This document shows, in pieces, positions 36,149-44,256 of a stretch of 64,000 nt of DNA. A program made the translations under genes and the position numbers. The notes below the pieces were generated by a model. The model worked only from the letters and a program-made list of their open reading frames with translations. It was not told where the DNA came from and made no database searches. Within the stretch, counting starts at the first letter, position 1, and every line of letters starts with the position of its first letter. The DNA is from a gamma proteobacterium HdN1 (lineage in GTDB: Bacteria; Pseudomonadota; Gammaproteobacteria; Pseudomonadales; Ketobacteraceae): positions 4,190,527 to 4,254,526 of the forward strand of contig FP929140.1 in NCBI GenBank assembly GCA_000198515.1, in the 5' to 3' direction.

Positions 36149-37426
36149 ATGAGTAGACTGGACACCATTAAGAACAACCTTGGAATTGCTCGATCGCTCA
36201 TTGTGGAGGGGCGCGGTAGGTACTTGGGCGTGACCCGTGTTGCGCTGAACATTGAGCAGGTATATCGCAAGCAGCGGCAGCGTTCCAAGTTTGTATCAGC
36301 GGAGGATGCAGAGCAGCTCTTGCGCCATGCTCACCAAGAAAGCGCAGAGAAAATTGTGGAGCTATGCAAGGAGAATGGCGCCATTTGGGTTAAATTTGGC
36401 CAGTTTCTTAGCTGTCGGCCCGATATTTTACCAATGGAATATATTTTTGCACTTCAAGCATTGCAGAGCGCAGCCACGCCCGTGGGATTTGAAAAAATTC
36501 ATCCCTTGATTTTGGAGTCTTGGGGAGCGGAGTGGGATCAAAAATTTCTTGCCTTTAACGTAAAACCATCGGCAACGGCAAGTGTTGCTCAGGTGCATAA
36601 AGCAACGCTTGCAGATCCTCAGCAAGCAGTTGCAGTAAAGTTCCAACTGCCCGATGTGCGCGATCTTTTTGATCAGGATTCCTTGGTTTTCCGCTCCATC
36701 GCAGCCATTGTTTCGCCCTTGGTGCGCGAGTTTGATGTCCGACAAGTAACGGATCAGTTAATCCGCTTGACGCTTGAGGAGCTGGATTTTCGGCGCGAAG
36801 CGGCCAACCTGCTGAAGTTTAGCAAACACCCTCATATGGAGGGGATTCGTATTCCTCGGCTTGTAGGCAACCTAAGTAACGAGCACGTTCTTGTGACGGA
36901 GTGGATAGACGGCATATCGCTCGCGCAGTATCTTAATGCACACCCAGAGCGTGCCAGAGTGGTACTTTCGCGCTTGTTGCATAGCTACATCCAGCAGGTT
37001 ACGCAGTTCGGCATGTATCATGCCGACCCGCATCCGGGCAATTTTTTGATTACATCCGATGAGCAAATCGCCATTCTTGATTATGGAGCGATCAGCACGC
37101 TTACTGCGGACGAAACGCGCAATTACGGCGCACTTTTGCTGGGGTTAATGGGCATAAGCTCAGTGCGCTTGGGTGAGCTTTTCCTGCGAGCAGGGTTTCT
37201 TTGCGACAATCCTACTGTACTGGAAGAAATCAGCGAGCAGTTTATTGGCAACGACCGCCACCTGCAGAGCGTAAGCGACCGCTTGAACGTTGTGATGGAA
37301 AAGTTGCGCGCAAATCGGGTATTTATGCCGGACTCTTTTATCGCAATGGCGCGCGTAATTGTAAGTGTTGGCGGCCTCATGAAGCGCTACGATGTGGATT
37401 TTGACTATCGACCCGCGCTTGCCTAA
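36149..37426 (+). CDS. ABC1/AarF (UbiB-like) kinase-family protein
   Basis: A 425-residue atypical kinase. The KxGQ motif is WVKFGQFLSCRPDILP near residue 76; the modified P-loop region is SATASVAQVHKA near 144; VAVKFQLP carries the ATP-site Lys; HADPHPGNFL and ILDYG supply the catalytic and metal residues. It is shorter than ubiquinone-linked UbiB (about 540) and lacks its two C-terminal membrane helices, and ubiE/ubiJ are absent, so it is probably a soluble ABC1 paralogue with an unknown target. ATG at 36149. The MORN gene begins 25 bp downstream on the same strand. Confidence 0.85.
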   Translation: MSRLDTIKNNLGIARSLIVEGRGRYLGVTRVALNIEQVYRKQRQRSKFVSAEDAEQLLRHAHQESAEKIVELCKENGAIWVKFGQFLSCRPDILPMEYIFALQALQSAATPVGFEKIHPLILESWGAEWDQKFLAFNVKPSATASVAQVHKATLADPQQAVAVKFQLPDVRDLFDQDSLVFRSIAAIVSPLVREFDVRQVTDQLIRLTLEELDFRREAANLLKFSKHPHMEGIRIPRLVGNLSNEHVLVTEWIDGISLAQYLNAHPERARVVLSRLLHSYIQQVTQFGMYHADPHPGNFLITSDEQIAILDYGAISTLTADETRNYGALLLGLMGISSVRLGELFLRAGFLCDNPTVLEEISEQFIGNDRHLQSVSDRLNVVMEKLRANRVFMPDSFIAMARVIVSVGGLMKRYDVDFDYRPALA

Positions 37427-37451
37427 GCGCTATTTTTCTTGGCTAGGTTTT

Positions 37452-38735
37452 ATGTCTCGCACCCTACATGGCTCGTTTTTATTTAGCTTTGCACTCCTTG
37501 GCTCCGCACTGCTTTCGGTATCCCAAGATGCGTCTGCTGCGGATTCAGCAAGCAACAAGCAGAGCGCAGAAACCAGCAGCAGGCAGACTATAAAAAGTGA
37601 GGTGGGAGTTACAACGCAGAGAGTTGCAACGCAGTTTGATTTTCTACAGCAAGCCCCTGCAGACGCGCCTGCAGATATTCGCCTTGAAGACCGCCTTTAC
37701 CAATACCCCAATGGTGCCGAATACAACGGAACCTGGCAGAACGGGCGGCCCGAAGGGGATGGCAAGGTACAGTTCCCCGATGGTAGCAGTTTCAAAGGAC
37801 ATTTCAGCGCTGGCTTGCCTGAAGGCGAGGGGGCTTTTACAGATCGTAGTGGCAATACGTTTAGCGGTCAGTGGCATCTCGGTAGGCAGCAAGGCGTGGG
37901 GAATCTGCGTTATTCGAACGGCAACATCTATCAGGGGGAATGGCTGGACGGCAAGCGTTCTGGGTTCGGGCGGCTGATCTATCCGAGCGGCACCCGTTTT
38001 GAGGGCCAATGGCGCGACGATGCGCGTAACGGTTGGGGTACGCTCCATTACCAGACCGGAGAATCCTATGTAGGCATGTATGCCAATGACCGCCCCCACG
38101 GATACGGGATTGAAACCCGGGCGGACGGTATCAGCTATGCGGGCACATTTTCGCGTGGCAAACGCCATGGGGTAGGGGATTGCACACCGCCTTCCGGCCC
38201 TACCGTGACCTGCGTGTTCCGGCAAGGTGAGCCGATCCTGGATCCCGCAGTCATTGCTCGTGCAGAACAGGCGAAGGGACGCTTTGCACCAAAATTCCAG
38301 TTTGATGGTGGCGTCGCCTTTCTATGGCAGAGCGACAGGACACAAGGAAAAGGTTTGCAGCAGGAACGCGAAATCGTCTACTCGCGCCGTGATTCCATGA
38401 TCGGCACAGAGTTGAAACTGGACGCCCAGAGCTCGCGATTTCAGTTTCATGCGCGCATTCCCGCCTATAAAGGCCCTGGGGAGTATTCGCTATCGCGGGG
38501 TGAATTGCTGATTTCTTTGGACGGCACAAACTTTCTGGGCCTTCCGAAAGCAGGGCACGCAAAGCTGGAGGTTGTCTCTGACCGCGGCAAGCTGATCGAG
38601 GGACGCTTTACTGCATCGCACATGGTTCCTGTGGATAGCAGCACCAGCAAGCAAAAGGCGGAGGATCGCACGTCGATTCAAGAGGGCTATTTTCGCGCAT
38701 CTCCGAGCGAGATTGAGCAGTTTCGGAATCCGTAG
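37452..38735 (+). CDS. Exported MORN-repeat protein
   Basis: A 427-residue protein. ATG at 37452 opens a signal peptide (about 1-30, LFSFALLGSALLSVSQDASAAD); the longer frame from 37392 would bury it. Residues about 80-250 hold seven MORN repeats of the YxGxWxxGxxxGxG type, often found in membrane- or lipid-contacting proteins. The C-terminal ~170 residues are unfamiliar and contain many charged strands. It lies 25 bp after the ABC1 kinase gene and may be coexpressed. Function unknown. Confidence 0.82.
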   Translation: MSRTLHGSFLFSFALLGSALLSVSQDASAADSASNKQSAETSSRQTIKSEVGVTTQRVATQFDFLQQAPADAPADIRLEDRLYQYPNGAEYNGTWQNGRPEGDGKVQFPDGSSFKGHFSAGLPEGEGAFTDRSGNTFSGQWHLGRQQGVGNLRYSNGNIYQGEWLDGKRSGFGRLIYPSGTRFEGQWRDDARNGWGTLHYQTGESYVGMYANDRPHGYGIETRADGISYAGTFSRGKRHGVGDCTPPSGPTVTCVFRQGEPILDPAVIARAEQAKGRFAPKFQFDGGVAFLWQSDRTQGKGLQQEREIVYSRRDSMIGTELKLDAQSSRFQFHARIPAYKGPGEYSLSRGELLISLDGTNFLGLPKAGHAKLEVVSDRGKLIEGRFTASHMVPVDSSTSKQKAEDRTSIQEGYFRASPSEIEQFRNP

Positions 38736-38936
38736 CGCGATTTTCTCGACTAAGCCTCGACTAAGCTCTGCTTGTCCCTAAACACCCGCCTGATCAGAAG
38801 GCACAGGATAGGTCTTATGTGTGCTTTTTGTTCCGTTGCGCCTCATGCCGCAATTTTTAGCGTTTCCCACACATTGTCTTGCTGTAAACTCCGCAAAATT
38901 TGAACCAAAGGCCAAAAACCAAAGAAGGGAGTCTCT

Positions 38937-39881
38937 ATGGCTGGTGCCAGCTTATTAACCTTACTCGATGACATCGCCGCCGTATTGGACGATGTGGCGT
39001 TGATGACCAAAGTTGCCGCTAAAAAAAGCGCCGCAATCGCCGATGATGTCACCACGATGACCAAAGTTGCCACCCAGAAAACCGCCGGTGTACTGGGCGA
39101 CGATCTGGCGCTAAACGCGCAACAAGTGGCTGGTGTCCGCGCCGATCGTGAACTGCCTGTGGTGTGGGCAGTGGCCAAAGGCTCGCTGGTAAACAAGGCA
39201 ATCTTGGTGCCTGCTGCGTTGCTGATCAGCGCATTTCTGCCTAGCCTGATCGTTCCGTTGCTGATGCTCGGTGGCGCATTTTTGTGCTTTGAGGGTGCCG
39301 AGAAAATCGTTCACAAGCTTCACCACGCCAAAGGCGATGATTCCGCCAAAGCCGATATCACTGAGCAATATGCAGATTTGGCTGCAATGGAAAAAGACAA
39401 AATCAAAGGCGCAGTCCGTACCGACTTTATCCTCTCCGCAGAAATTATTGTAATTGCCTTAGGCACGATTGCCGCCGCGCCGTTTGTGCAGCAAGTCAGC
39501 GTTCTGATCGCAATCGCGCTGGTGATGACGGCAGGGGTTTATGGCTTGGTGGCCGGTATCGTCAAGATCGACGACGCTGGCTTGTGGCTTGGCCGTAGAG
39601 AGTCGTCCGTAAGCCAAGCTTTTGGGCGTTTTTTACTGAATCTAGCGCCTTGGCTGATGAAATTTCTGGCATTTGCCGGCACGTTGGCAATGTTCCTGGT
39701 CGGAGGCGGCATTCTGGTACACGGCATTGCGCCTTTACACCACGTAGTTGAAGGGCTTGCACAGTCCAGCGGCGTCGCGTGGCTCGTCAGCAATAGCCTG
39801 AATGCACTAGCGGGATTGGTTGCCGGGCTGTTGATATTGGCGGTATTGAAAGCCAAACAACGCCTGCAAAAGAAGAGCTAA
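38937..39881 (+). CDS. DUF808 (YedI-like) inner membrane protein
   Basis: A 314-residue polytopic protein. The opening [21 protein letters not shown] and the [12 protein letters not shown] segment are signatures of DUF808. Several hydrophobic helices follow (about 80-110, 165-210, 235-265, 280-305), with [17 protein letters not shown] between the first pair. ATG at 38937 is preceded by GAAGGGAG. Function in E. coli (YedI) is not established. Single gene, ended by a strong hairpin. Confidence 0.88.
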   Translation: MAGASLLTLLDDIAAVLDDVALMTKVAAKKSAAIADDVTTMTKVATQKTAGVLGDDLALNAQQVAGVRADRELPVVWAVAKGSLVNKAILVPAALLISAFLPSLIVPLLMLGGAFLCFEGAEKIVHKLHHAKGDDSAKADITEQYADLAAMEKDKIKGAVRTDFILSAEIIVIALGTIAAAPFVQQVSVLIAIALVMTAGVYGLVAGIVKIDDAGLWLGRRESSVSQAFGRFLLNLAPWLMKFLAFAGTLAMFLVGGGILVHGIAPLHHVVEGLAQSSGVAWLVSNSLNALAGLVAGLLILAVLKAKQRLQKKS

Positions 39882-39892
39882 AAGCGCTATCC

Positions 39893-39918
39893 GTTTGGGC
39901 GCGATTCCGCGCCCAAAC
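39893..39918. terminator. Hairpin after DUF808 gene
   Basis: GTTTGGGCGCG (39893-39903) and CGCGCCCAAAC (39908-39918) form a perfect 11-bp GC-rich stem with a 4-nt loop, 12 bp past the stop. There is no T-tract, but position and stability suit a terminator. Confidence 0.6.
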
Positions 39919-40028
39919 CATTCAACCAACATTCAACACCACCATACGCGCAGCTCTTACAGACATGCGCATAATGTATATTATGTTAAATAGAGTGCGG
40001 ATCAGGCGCACGCACCACACACGCCAAA

Positions 40029-40064
40029 GCAGATTCACCACCCAAACACCGGCGGTGAATCTGC
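40029..40064. terminator. Hairpin after bfr
   Basis: GCAGATTCACC (40029-40039) and GGTGAATCTGC (40054-40064) form an 11-bp perfect stem, 10 bp beyond the bfr stop as read on the minus strand. Likely terminator of the bfd-bfr unit. Confidence 0.6.
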
Positions 40065-40073
40065 AACGACAAC

Positions 40074-40544
40074 CTACTCGCTCATCATACTCTGCTGATA
40101 ATTCTGGATCCCGACTTTCGGAATCAGGTCTAGCTGAGTTTCTAGCCAGTCGATGTGTTCTTCGGTATCGTCGAGGATGTGCTGGAAAATTCCGCGTGAA
40201 ACGTAGTCGCGTACATTTTCACAATGCGTGATCGCATCCCGCACCGTCTTTTGAGCGCCTTGCTCCAAGCGCAGATCACACTGTAGCACTTCTTCGGTGT
40301 GCTCTCCGATCAACAGTTTGTGAAGGTCTTGAAGGTTTGGCAGGCCATCCAGCATCAGAATGCGCTCAATCAGCATATCGGAATGCTTCATCTCGCCGAT
40401 GGACTCGTCGTACTCGCGTTTCGCAAGTTTTGACAAGCCCCAATGACCTAGCATCCGGCTGTGAAGAAAATACTGGTTGATGGCGGTCAGCTCGTTTTTA
40501 AGCTGCGCGTTGAGAAAATCAATAACCCCTTGATCACCTTTCAT
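40074..40544 (-). CDS. bfr: Bacterioferritin
   Basis: A 156-residue four-helix ferritin-like protein that stores iron as a 24-mer shell. The ferroxidase ligands are in place: Glu 18 ([10 protein letters not shown]), Glu 51 and His 54 ([14 protein letters not shown]), Glu 94 region and Glu 127/His 130 ([11 protein letters not shown]). The heme-binding methionine is Met in SDMLIERI (near 57 here, Met52-type position). ATG at 40544. bfd lies upstream on the same strand, 135 bp away, behind a Fur-box-like dyad. Length is standard (about 155-160). Confidence 0.95.
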   Translation of the reverse strand: MKGDQGVIDFLNAQLKNELTAINQYFLHSRMLGHWGLSKLAKREYDESIGEMKHSDMLIERILMLDGLPNLQDLHKLLIGEHTEEVLQCDLRLEQGAQKTVRDAITHCENVRDYVSRGIFQHILDDTEEHIDWLETQLDLIPKVGIQNYQQSMMSE

Positions 40545-40679
40545 AACCTAGCCCTCTGCGTGGTGTGTAAACCCATGAGAGGCTATGCCACAATGAACCG
40601 TTTCGCAACCCATTTTCAGAATAGGTTTAGGGCGGCAATTGGCCTATGCGATTTTTGCGATCTTTGGGTGCCTGTACGA

Positions 40680-40901
40680 TCAGGCGGTTTGCAGGTGAAG
40701 GCCCGCAGGATAATAAAGTTGAGTGCCGCCTGCACCTGCAGGAGATTGCCCTTCTACCATATCACGCGCATAACCTTCGCAGCGCCCGCAGCAAGTGGAT
40801 ACCCCAAGTTGGGCCTGAACTTCTTCGAAGCTGCCTGCACCATTTTGCATGGCGGTGCGGATTTGGGTATCGGAAATGCGTTTGCATACACAGACGATCA
40901 T
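40680..40901 (-). CDS. bfd: Bacterioferritin-associated ferredoxin
   Basis: A 73-residue [2Fe-2S] protein that donates electrons to release iron from bacterioferritin. The BFD fold ligands are C-V-C-K at residues 4-6 and C-C-G-R-C near 38-41. The start is ATG at 40901 with GAGG upstream; a TTG two codons earlier is less likely. It precedes bfr, and the Fur-box-like dyad 50 bp upstream suggests induction under iron starvation, as known for bfd in other proteobacteria. Confidence 0.93.
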   Translation of the reverse strand: MIVCVCKRISDTQIRTAMQNGAGSFEEVQAQLGVSTCCGRCEGYARDMVEGQSPAGAGGTQLYYPAGLHLQTA

Positions 40902-40952
40902 AAACAAGCCTCACTGTGGCTTTTGGATGGTTGCTGGAAAAAGATTAATTGG

Positions 40953-40976
40953 AATGATTCCTATTTGCAAATCATT
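40953..40976. promoter_or_regulatory. Fur-box-like dyad upstream of bfd
   Basis: AATGATT (40953-40959) and AATCATT (40970-40976) are perfect inverted arms around ATTTGCAAAT-type AT-rich sequence, close to the AATGAT/ATCATT halves of Fur sites. The site is about 50 bp ahead of the bfd start. The assignment rests on the pattern alone. Confidence 0.5.
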
Positions 40977-41190
40977 TTTGTTTCGATATGTGACCAGTGT
41001 GTTAGGTGTGTAAGCTGAGCACATCACAAACAAGCTGAGCGCGACGCAAGCAAATTGACCGCACCCCAATTTGTGCTTTGCTTATTAAAATGACTTCTTA
41101 GTCACAAGCCGCAAGTCACCAGTCACAAAGCGCCCTTCATCGAGACACGCCATGAGAGTTACAGAGGTCCGGCCGGTAAAAGTGTTGGAT

Positions 41191-42156
41191 TTAGCCACTT
41201 CGATGATAACTATATGAATTTACTAGATTTAACCCATAACGGGAAATCCCCCGGCTCTGCCGGGGAGACAGCAAACGTTTGACATATCCGGGAGTCCATC
41301 GCGGAAACTCCGAAGCGTGAGCCGCCATGTTAGAATCAGCTGCCACTTCTCTGCGCAACGCTAATGCGCTAGCGACTACTTTCCGAATAGCCCGGCCATC
41401 CAGCCCTTGCACTGCATCCACGACCGATTCAAATCCAGATGCATTAGGAATTTTGCCGATTGATTTAAAGGTATTAGCCAAACCATGCAGGCATTCCACA
41501 AGTATTTGTTTACACGCATTTTTGTTGGGCGGCGGAATGTTTAGTACTAGATCGCATCTTGAGATGAATGCGGAATCAACCGCCTGAGGAAAATTACTGG
41601 TAGCAACAAAAAGTAGGTTTTTATGGGATTCGGCCAGGAGATCGAGTTGCACAAGCACGGCGTCGGTAGCCCTGTGCACATCTATCGGGTTTGCCTGCAG
41701 ACTCAGCTTGCTGCGGTCGGCAGCCAGGGTTTCGACCTCATCGAGCAGCACGATTGTGGGGCCAGACATGGCCGATTCAGCGATCGTTTGCGAGAAGAGA
41801 TCCGAAACCGCTTTCTGGGTCCTGCCCATCATGGAGCTTCCCAAAGCGTGCGGATCGATTTCTAGAAGGCGGAAATCGGAGCTGTCAAACGCTTCAGCGG
41901 TCTTGTGAGCAAGGCCCCGTGCAAGTGACGACTTCCCAGTACCAGGCTCACCGACCAGCAAGATAGTACCGTGCAATGGCAGAACGGACCGGGGTACCAG
42001 ACCTCGCACTGTGAAGTTCACAATGGCCTGGCCTAATAATTGGTCCTTAAGGGCTTGGTCCAAAACGATTGAGTCCCACAGATCTGACAGATCCTGATTG
42101 GGCAGATTGACTAACCGATTAACCCCTTTTGCGAGTTCACCAGCCATAGATGTCAT
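41191..42156 (-). CDS. Orphan Pch2/TRIP13-like AAA+ ATPase
   Basis: A 321-residue AAA+ protein starting at ATG 42156 (GAGG six bases upstream; TTG at 42162 is less likely). Walker A GEPGTGKSS is near 69-77, Walker B IVLLDEVE near 136-143, sensor 1 ATSN near 188, arginine finger SRCD near 200, sensor 2 LDGRAIRK near 253-260. The run LLDEVETLAADR ... NPIDVHRATDAVLVQLDLL, followed by TSNFPQAVDSAFISRCDL, matches the Pch2/TRIP13 clade, which unfolds HORMA-domain proteins; bacterial members act in CBASS defence. No HORMA, CD-NTase or effector gene is visible nearby. A perfect CIRCE operator sits in its promoter region. It could instead be another closely related AAA+ remodeller. Confidence 0.78.
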   Translation of the reverse strand: MTSMAGELAKGVNRLVNLPNQDLSDLWDSIVLDQALKDQLLGQAIVNFTVRGLVPRSVLPLHGTILLVGEPGTGKSSLARGLAHKTAEAFDSSDFRLLEIDPHALGSSMMGRTQKAVSDLFSQTIAESAMSGPTIVLLDEVETLAADRSKLSLQANPIDVHRATDAVLVQLDLLAESHKNLLFVATSNFPQAVDSAFISRCDLVLNIPPPNKNACKQILVECLHGLANTFKSIGKIPNASGFESVVDAVQGLDGRAIRKVVASALALRREVAADSNMAAHASEFPRWTPGYVKRLLSPRQSRGISRYGLNLVNSYSYHRSG

Positions 42157-42217
42157 GTTCAACCTCTGCTCTTAGAAAAGGCGGCTCTTGCACCCTGAGT
42201 GAAAGCAGGTCTCGCAT

Positions 42218-42244
42218 TAGCACTCAAAAGCCGAGAGTGCTAAT
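42218..42244. promoter_or_regulatory. CIRCE element (HrcA operator)
   Basis: TTAGCACTC (42218-42226), nine spacer bases, GAGTGCTAA (42236-42244): an exact match to the CIRCE consensus, including arm length and spacer. CIRCE is bound by the heat-shock repressor HrcA. It lies 62 bp ahead of the TRIP13-like start and directly downstream of a sigma70-like promoter, the usual arrangement for groESL and dnaK operons. Confidence 0.93.
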
Positions 42245-42247
42245 TAA

Positions 42248-42275
42248 TACTACATATAGCGGCTAGCAAGTCAAC
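42248..42275 (-). promoter_or_regulatory. Sigma70-like promoter of the TRIP13-like gene
   Basis: Reading the minus strand, TTGACT (42275-42270) and TAGTAT (42253-42248) are separated by 16 bp. Transcription would start within the CIRCE element, so a bound repressor would block initiation. Confidence 0.6.
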
Positions 42276-42409
42276 AGACGCACAGCATATAGGATTGTCA
42301 GCCGAACAGCGCTCCTTCTTGGCTGATTTATCTAAACCGTTGAATTGCCGGATGTTCCCCATTCTGCCACCGGATCTGTTGCAAAACGGCAACTTCGAAA
42401 CACTGCGGA

Positions 42410-43033
42410 TCAGCTGATAATTCGCTGTTCGCGTTCTTCAAGCACCGCGCTGCGAATCATTCGCCAAACGAAATCACCGATATCCTCGAGCGAATAGCGA
42501 CCTTCCTCGCGAAACCAGGTCGCCACCCAATTGAGCGCTCCAAGGCCGATAAGACGCAGCAACTCCAGATCCATATCCTTCCGAATCACTCCCTGTTCCG
42601 CCAGTAGTTTCAGCATCGCTGCCCACAACGACTCGTAGCGGTCACGTAACTTGATCATTTCCCTGCGCGCCGAGCCGCGCAGGGAACGCCACTCGAACAA
42701 CAGCACATAGACCATATCTGAGCCACTGACCAGTATTTGCAGGTGTGCATTGATACCGCGGCGCAACTGCTCGGCAGGCTCTGTCACACCCGCCACAGCC
42801 TGGGAGACGGCGAGCGAGGCCTGCTCCAGACCCAGCCGCATCAGGTCGACGAGAATGTCTTCCTTGGACTGATAACGGTAATGAAGGCTGCCGGGCAGCA
42901 TGTTGCACGCTTCGGCAATCTCTTTGACCGTGGTCCGATCATAGCCTTGCTCCCGGAAGAGGCGCGCGGTAGTTCTCAACACAAAATCACGATCAGATGG
43001 GACAACCGGCCTGACCTGACGTTTCTTCTTCAC
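42410..43033 (-). CDS. TetR-family transcriptional regulator
   Basis: A 207-residue repressor. The N-terminal helix-turn-helix (about 15-62) is clear: TTARLFREQGYDRTTVKEIAEACNMLPGSLHYRYQSKEDIL. The rest is the all-helical ligand-binding and dimer domain, resembling the KstR/FadR-like branch that senses acyl-CoA-type ligands, though this is only a resemblance. The start is GTG at 43033 with AGGAGG five bases upstream. A TATAAT box lies about 30 bp ahead. No obvious target gene sits next to it: the TRIP13-like gene is downstream on the same strand, the toxin-antitoxin pair upstream. Confidence 0.88.
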   Translation of the reverse strand: MKKKRQVRPVVPSDRDFVLRTTARLFREQGYDRTTVKEIAEACNMLPGSLHYRYQSKEDILVDLMRLGLEQASLAVSQAVAGVTEPAEQLRRGINAHLQILVSGSDMVYVLLFEWRSLRGSARREMIKLRDRYESLWAAMLKLLAEQGVIRKDMDLELLRLIGLGALNWVATWFREEGRYSLEDIGDFVWRMIRSAVLEEREQRIIS

Positions 43034-43197
43034 GGTATCCTCCTGGGCAACGGAAAACGCTATTATAGTCTGAGTAAGGGTATGGCTATCAAACTTACAA
43101 AAAAGTAGGATAAGCTAACTTTTATTTTTATACTCAATTGGTTAGAAGATTTTAGGACAAGAATTGGTCAGCAGATTTTTGGGAGGGATTGCGTGGA

Positions 43198-43506
43198 TCA
43201 CGTCAGCCCACGCTCCGTCAGGTGAGCCACTGGTACCATTCGTTTATGCAGTACCCAGAATACCACCACCTGCTGCTTGTGAATCACATAGTAGATTATA
43301 TGGCTGCCCTGCGGAAAGCTGTGCACATCGGCTCCCACGTCAGGGCGCGATTTGCCTAAAGCTGGTGTTTCAGCCAGCAATCCAATCGTATTCTGTATTT
43401 CGCACAGGTACTTCTGGGATTGCTCTGCACCCCATTGCTGGATGGAGTGGCGCCGGATCTCAATCAAATCAGCCTGGGCATCGGGTGTTAAGCGAAATCC
43501 AAGCAT
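43198..43506 (-). CDS. ParE/RelE-family toxin
   Basis: A 102-residue toxin of the ParE/RelE superfamily. Recognisable are LTPDAQADLIEIRRHSIQQWG at the start, the central PALGKSRPDVGADVHSF and IIYYVIHKQQVVVFWVLHKRM, in which the hydrophobic strand VVVFWVLH carries the conserved basic tail. ATG at 43506 overlaps the antitoxin stop (TGATG), so synthesis is coupled. Members of this family poison gyrase or cleave mRNA; the ParE-like Asp/Arg pattern favours gyrase, but this is not certain. Confidence 0.9.
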   Translation of the reverse strand: MLGFRLTPDAQADLIEIRRHSIQQWGAEQSQKYLCEIQNTIGLLAETPALGKSRPDVGADVHSFPQGSHIIYYVIHKQQVVVFWVLHKRMVPVAHLTERGLT

Positions 43507-43766
43507 CAATCGTATCGCCCCGACTCCAGCGCCTCAAAAAAGGCATCCCCCTCAACCGTGTTTCCCGCTGCGATGGCGACTTTGGCCTGAGAGGCGCGGG
43601 CACGCAGGGTTTGCAGCTTGAGGGCTTCCAGGCTTTCATAGTCATCGAAGGAGATCACCACGGCGACCGGTTTGCCGTTCTTGTTGATCTGCACCGGTGC
43701 CCGTTGCGCTTTCAATAGCAGGTCACCGAACTGGGTTTTGGCCTCGTTGGCGGACAGGGTATCCAT
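43506..43766 (-). CDS. Phd/YefM-type antitoxin
   Basis: An 86-residue antitoxin. ATG at 43766 gives the canonical opening MDTLSANEAKTQFGDLLLKAQ; the longer frame to 43859 is not homologous. The N-terminal half is the Phd/YefM DNA-binding fold (PVQINKNGKPVAVVISFDDYESLEAL); the C-terminal tail is the flexible toxin-binding segment. It probably represses its own promoter. It is paired with the ParE-type toxin. Confidence 0.92.
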   Translation of the reverse strand: MDTLSANEAKTQFGDLLLKAQRAPVQINKNGKPVAVVISFDDYESLEALKLQTLRARASQAKVAIAAGNTVEGDAFFEALESGRYD

Positions 43767-43934
43767 GACCTTGGATTCTCGCTTGAATCGTTCGATTCGC
43801 ACAGTATAGCCGAATTGCACAGCTGCATCCATTCGACTGTGTGAGGGGCGCCCTGTCACCGCTTAACCTCCTCCGCTCGCGGGGTTAAGATAATGCCCCA
43901 ACGCTGCTGGTTGCAGCTATTCGGGGGCTCCATT

Positions 43935-44138
43935 ATGGATATGTTTGATCTGCTTAAATACCAGACCGTCGTCATACCCTGCCCACACTGGGGAAACGCA
44001 CAGGTAAAAACACTGGGGTGGCTCAATGAAAACCAGCACCTTCACTGTATCTGTGGGACGTCCTTTCCGGTCAACCTCCAAATGTACGCCAAGGAAGTCA
44101 AAGCGCTGGAGCGGCGTTTTCAGGATTATCTGGGCTAA
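43935..44138 (+). CDS. Small zinc-ribbon-like protein, probably degenerate
   Basis: A 67-residue protein from ATG at 43935. It contains CPHWGN followed by KTLGWLNENQHLHCICGTSF and a charged C-terminal helix. In comparable small proteins the first knuckle is CPHC; here TGC has become TGG, so a metal ligand is lost. It stands alone among mobile remnants. Gene reality is moderate, function unknown. Confidence 0.45.
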   Translation: MDMFDLLKYQTVVIPCPHWGNAQVKTLGWLNENQHLHCICGTSFPVNLQMYAKEVKALERRFQDYLG

Positions 44139-44256
44139 GGGTGTCGTTTCAGTTGGCATAGGCTTGCCGACAAACAACCCCAGTGACCGCATAGCTGCAA
44201 CAAGTGCCAACATTTAGATCGAATGATGATCACCATCGCTCGCACCGTTGCCATCC

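Noticed and set aside
39970-39985. CATAATGTATATTATG palindrome as a regulator site
   Set aside because: It lies downstream of two convergent genes, where an operator would control nothing visible.
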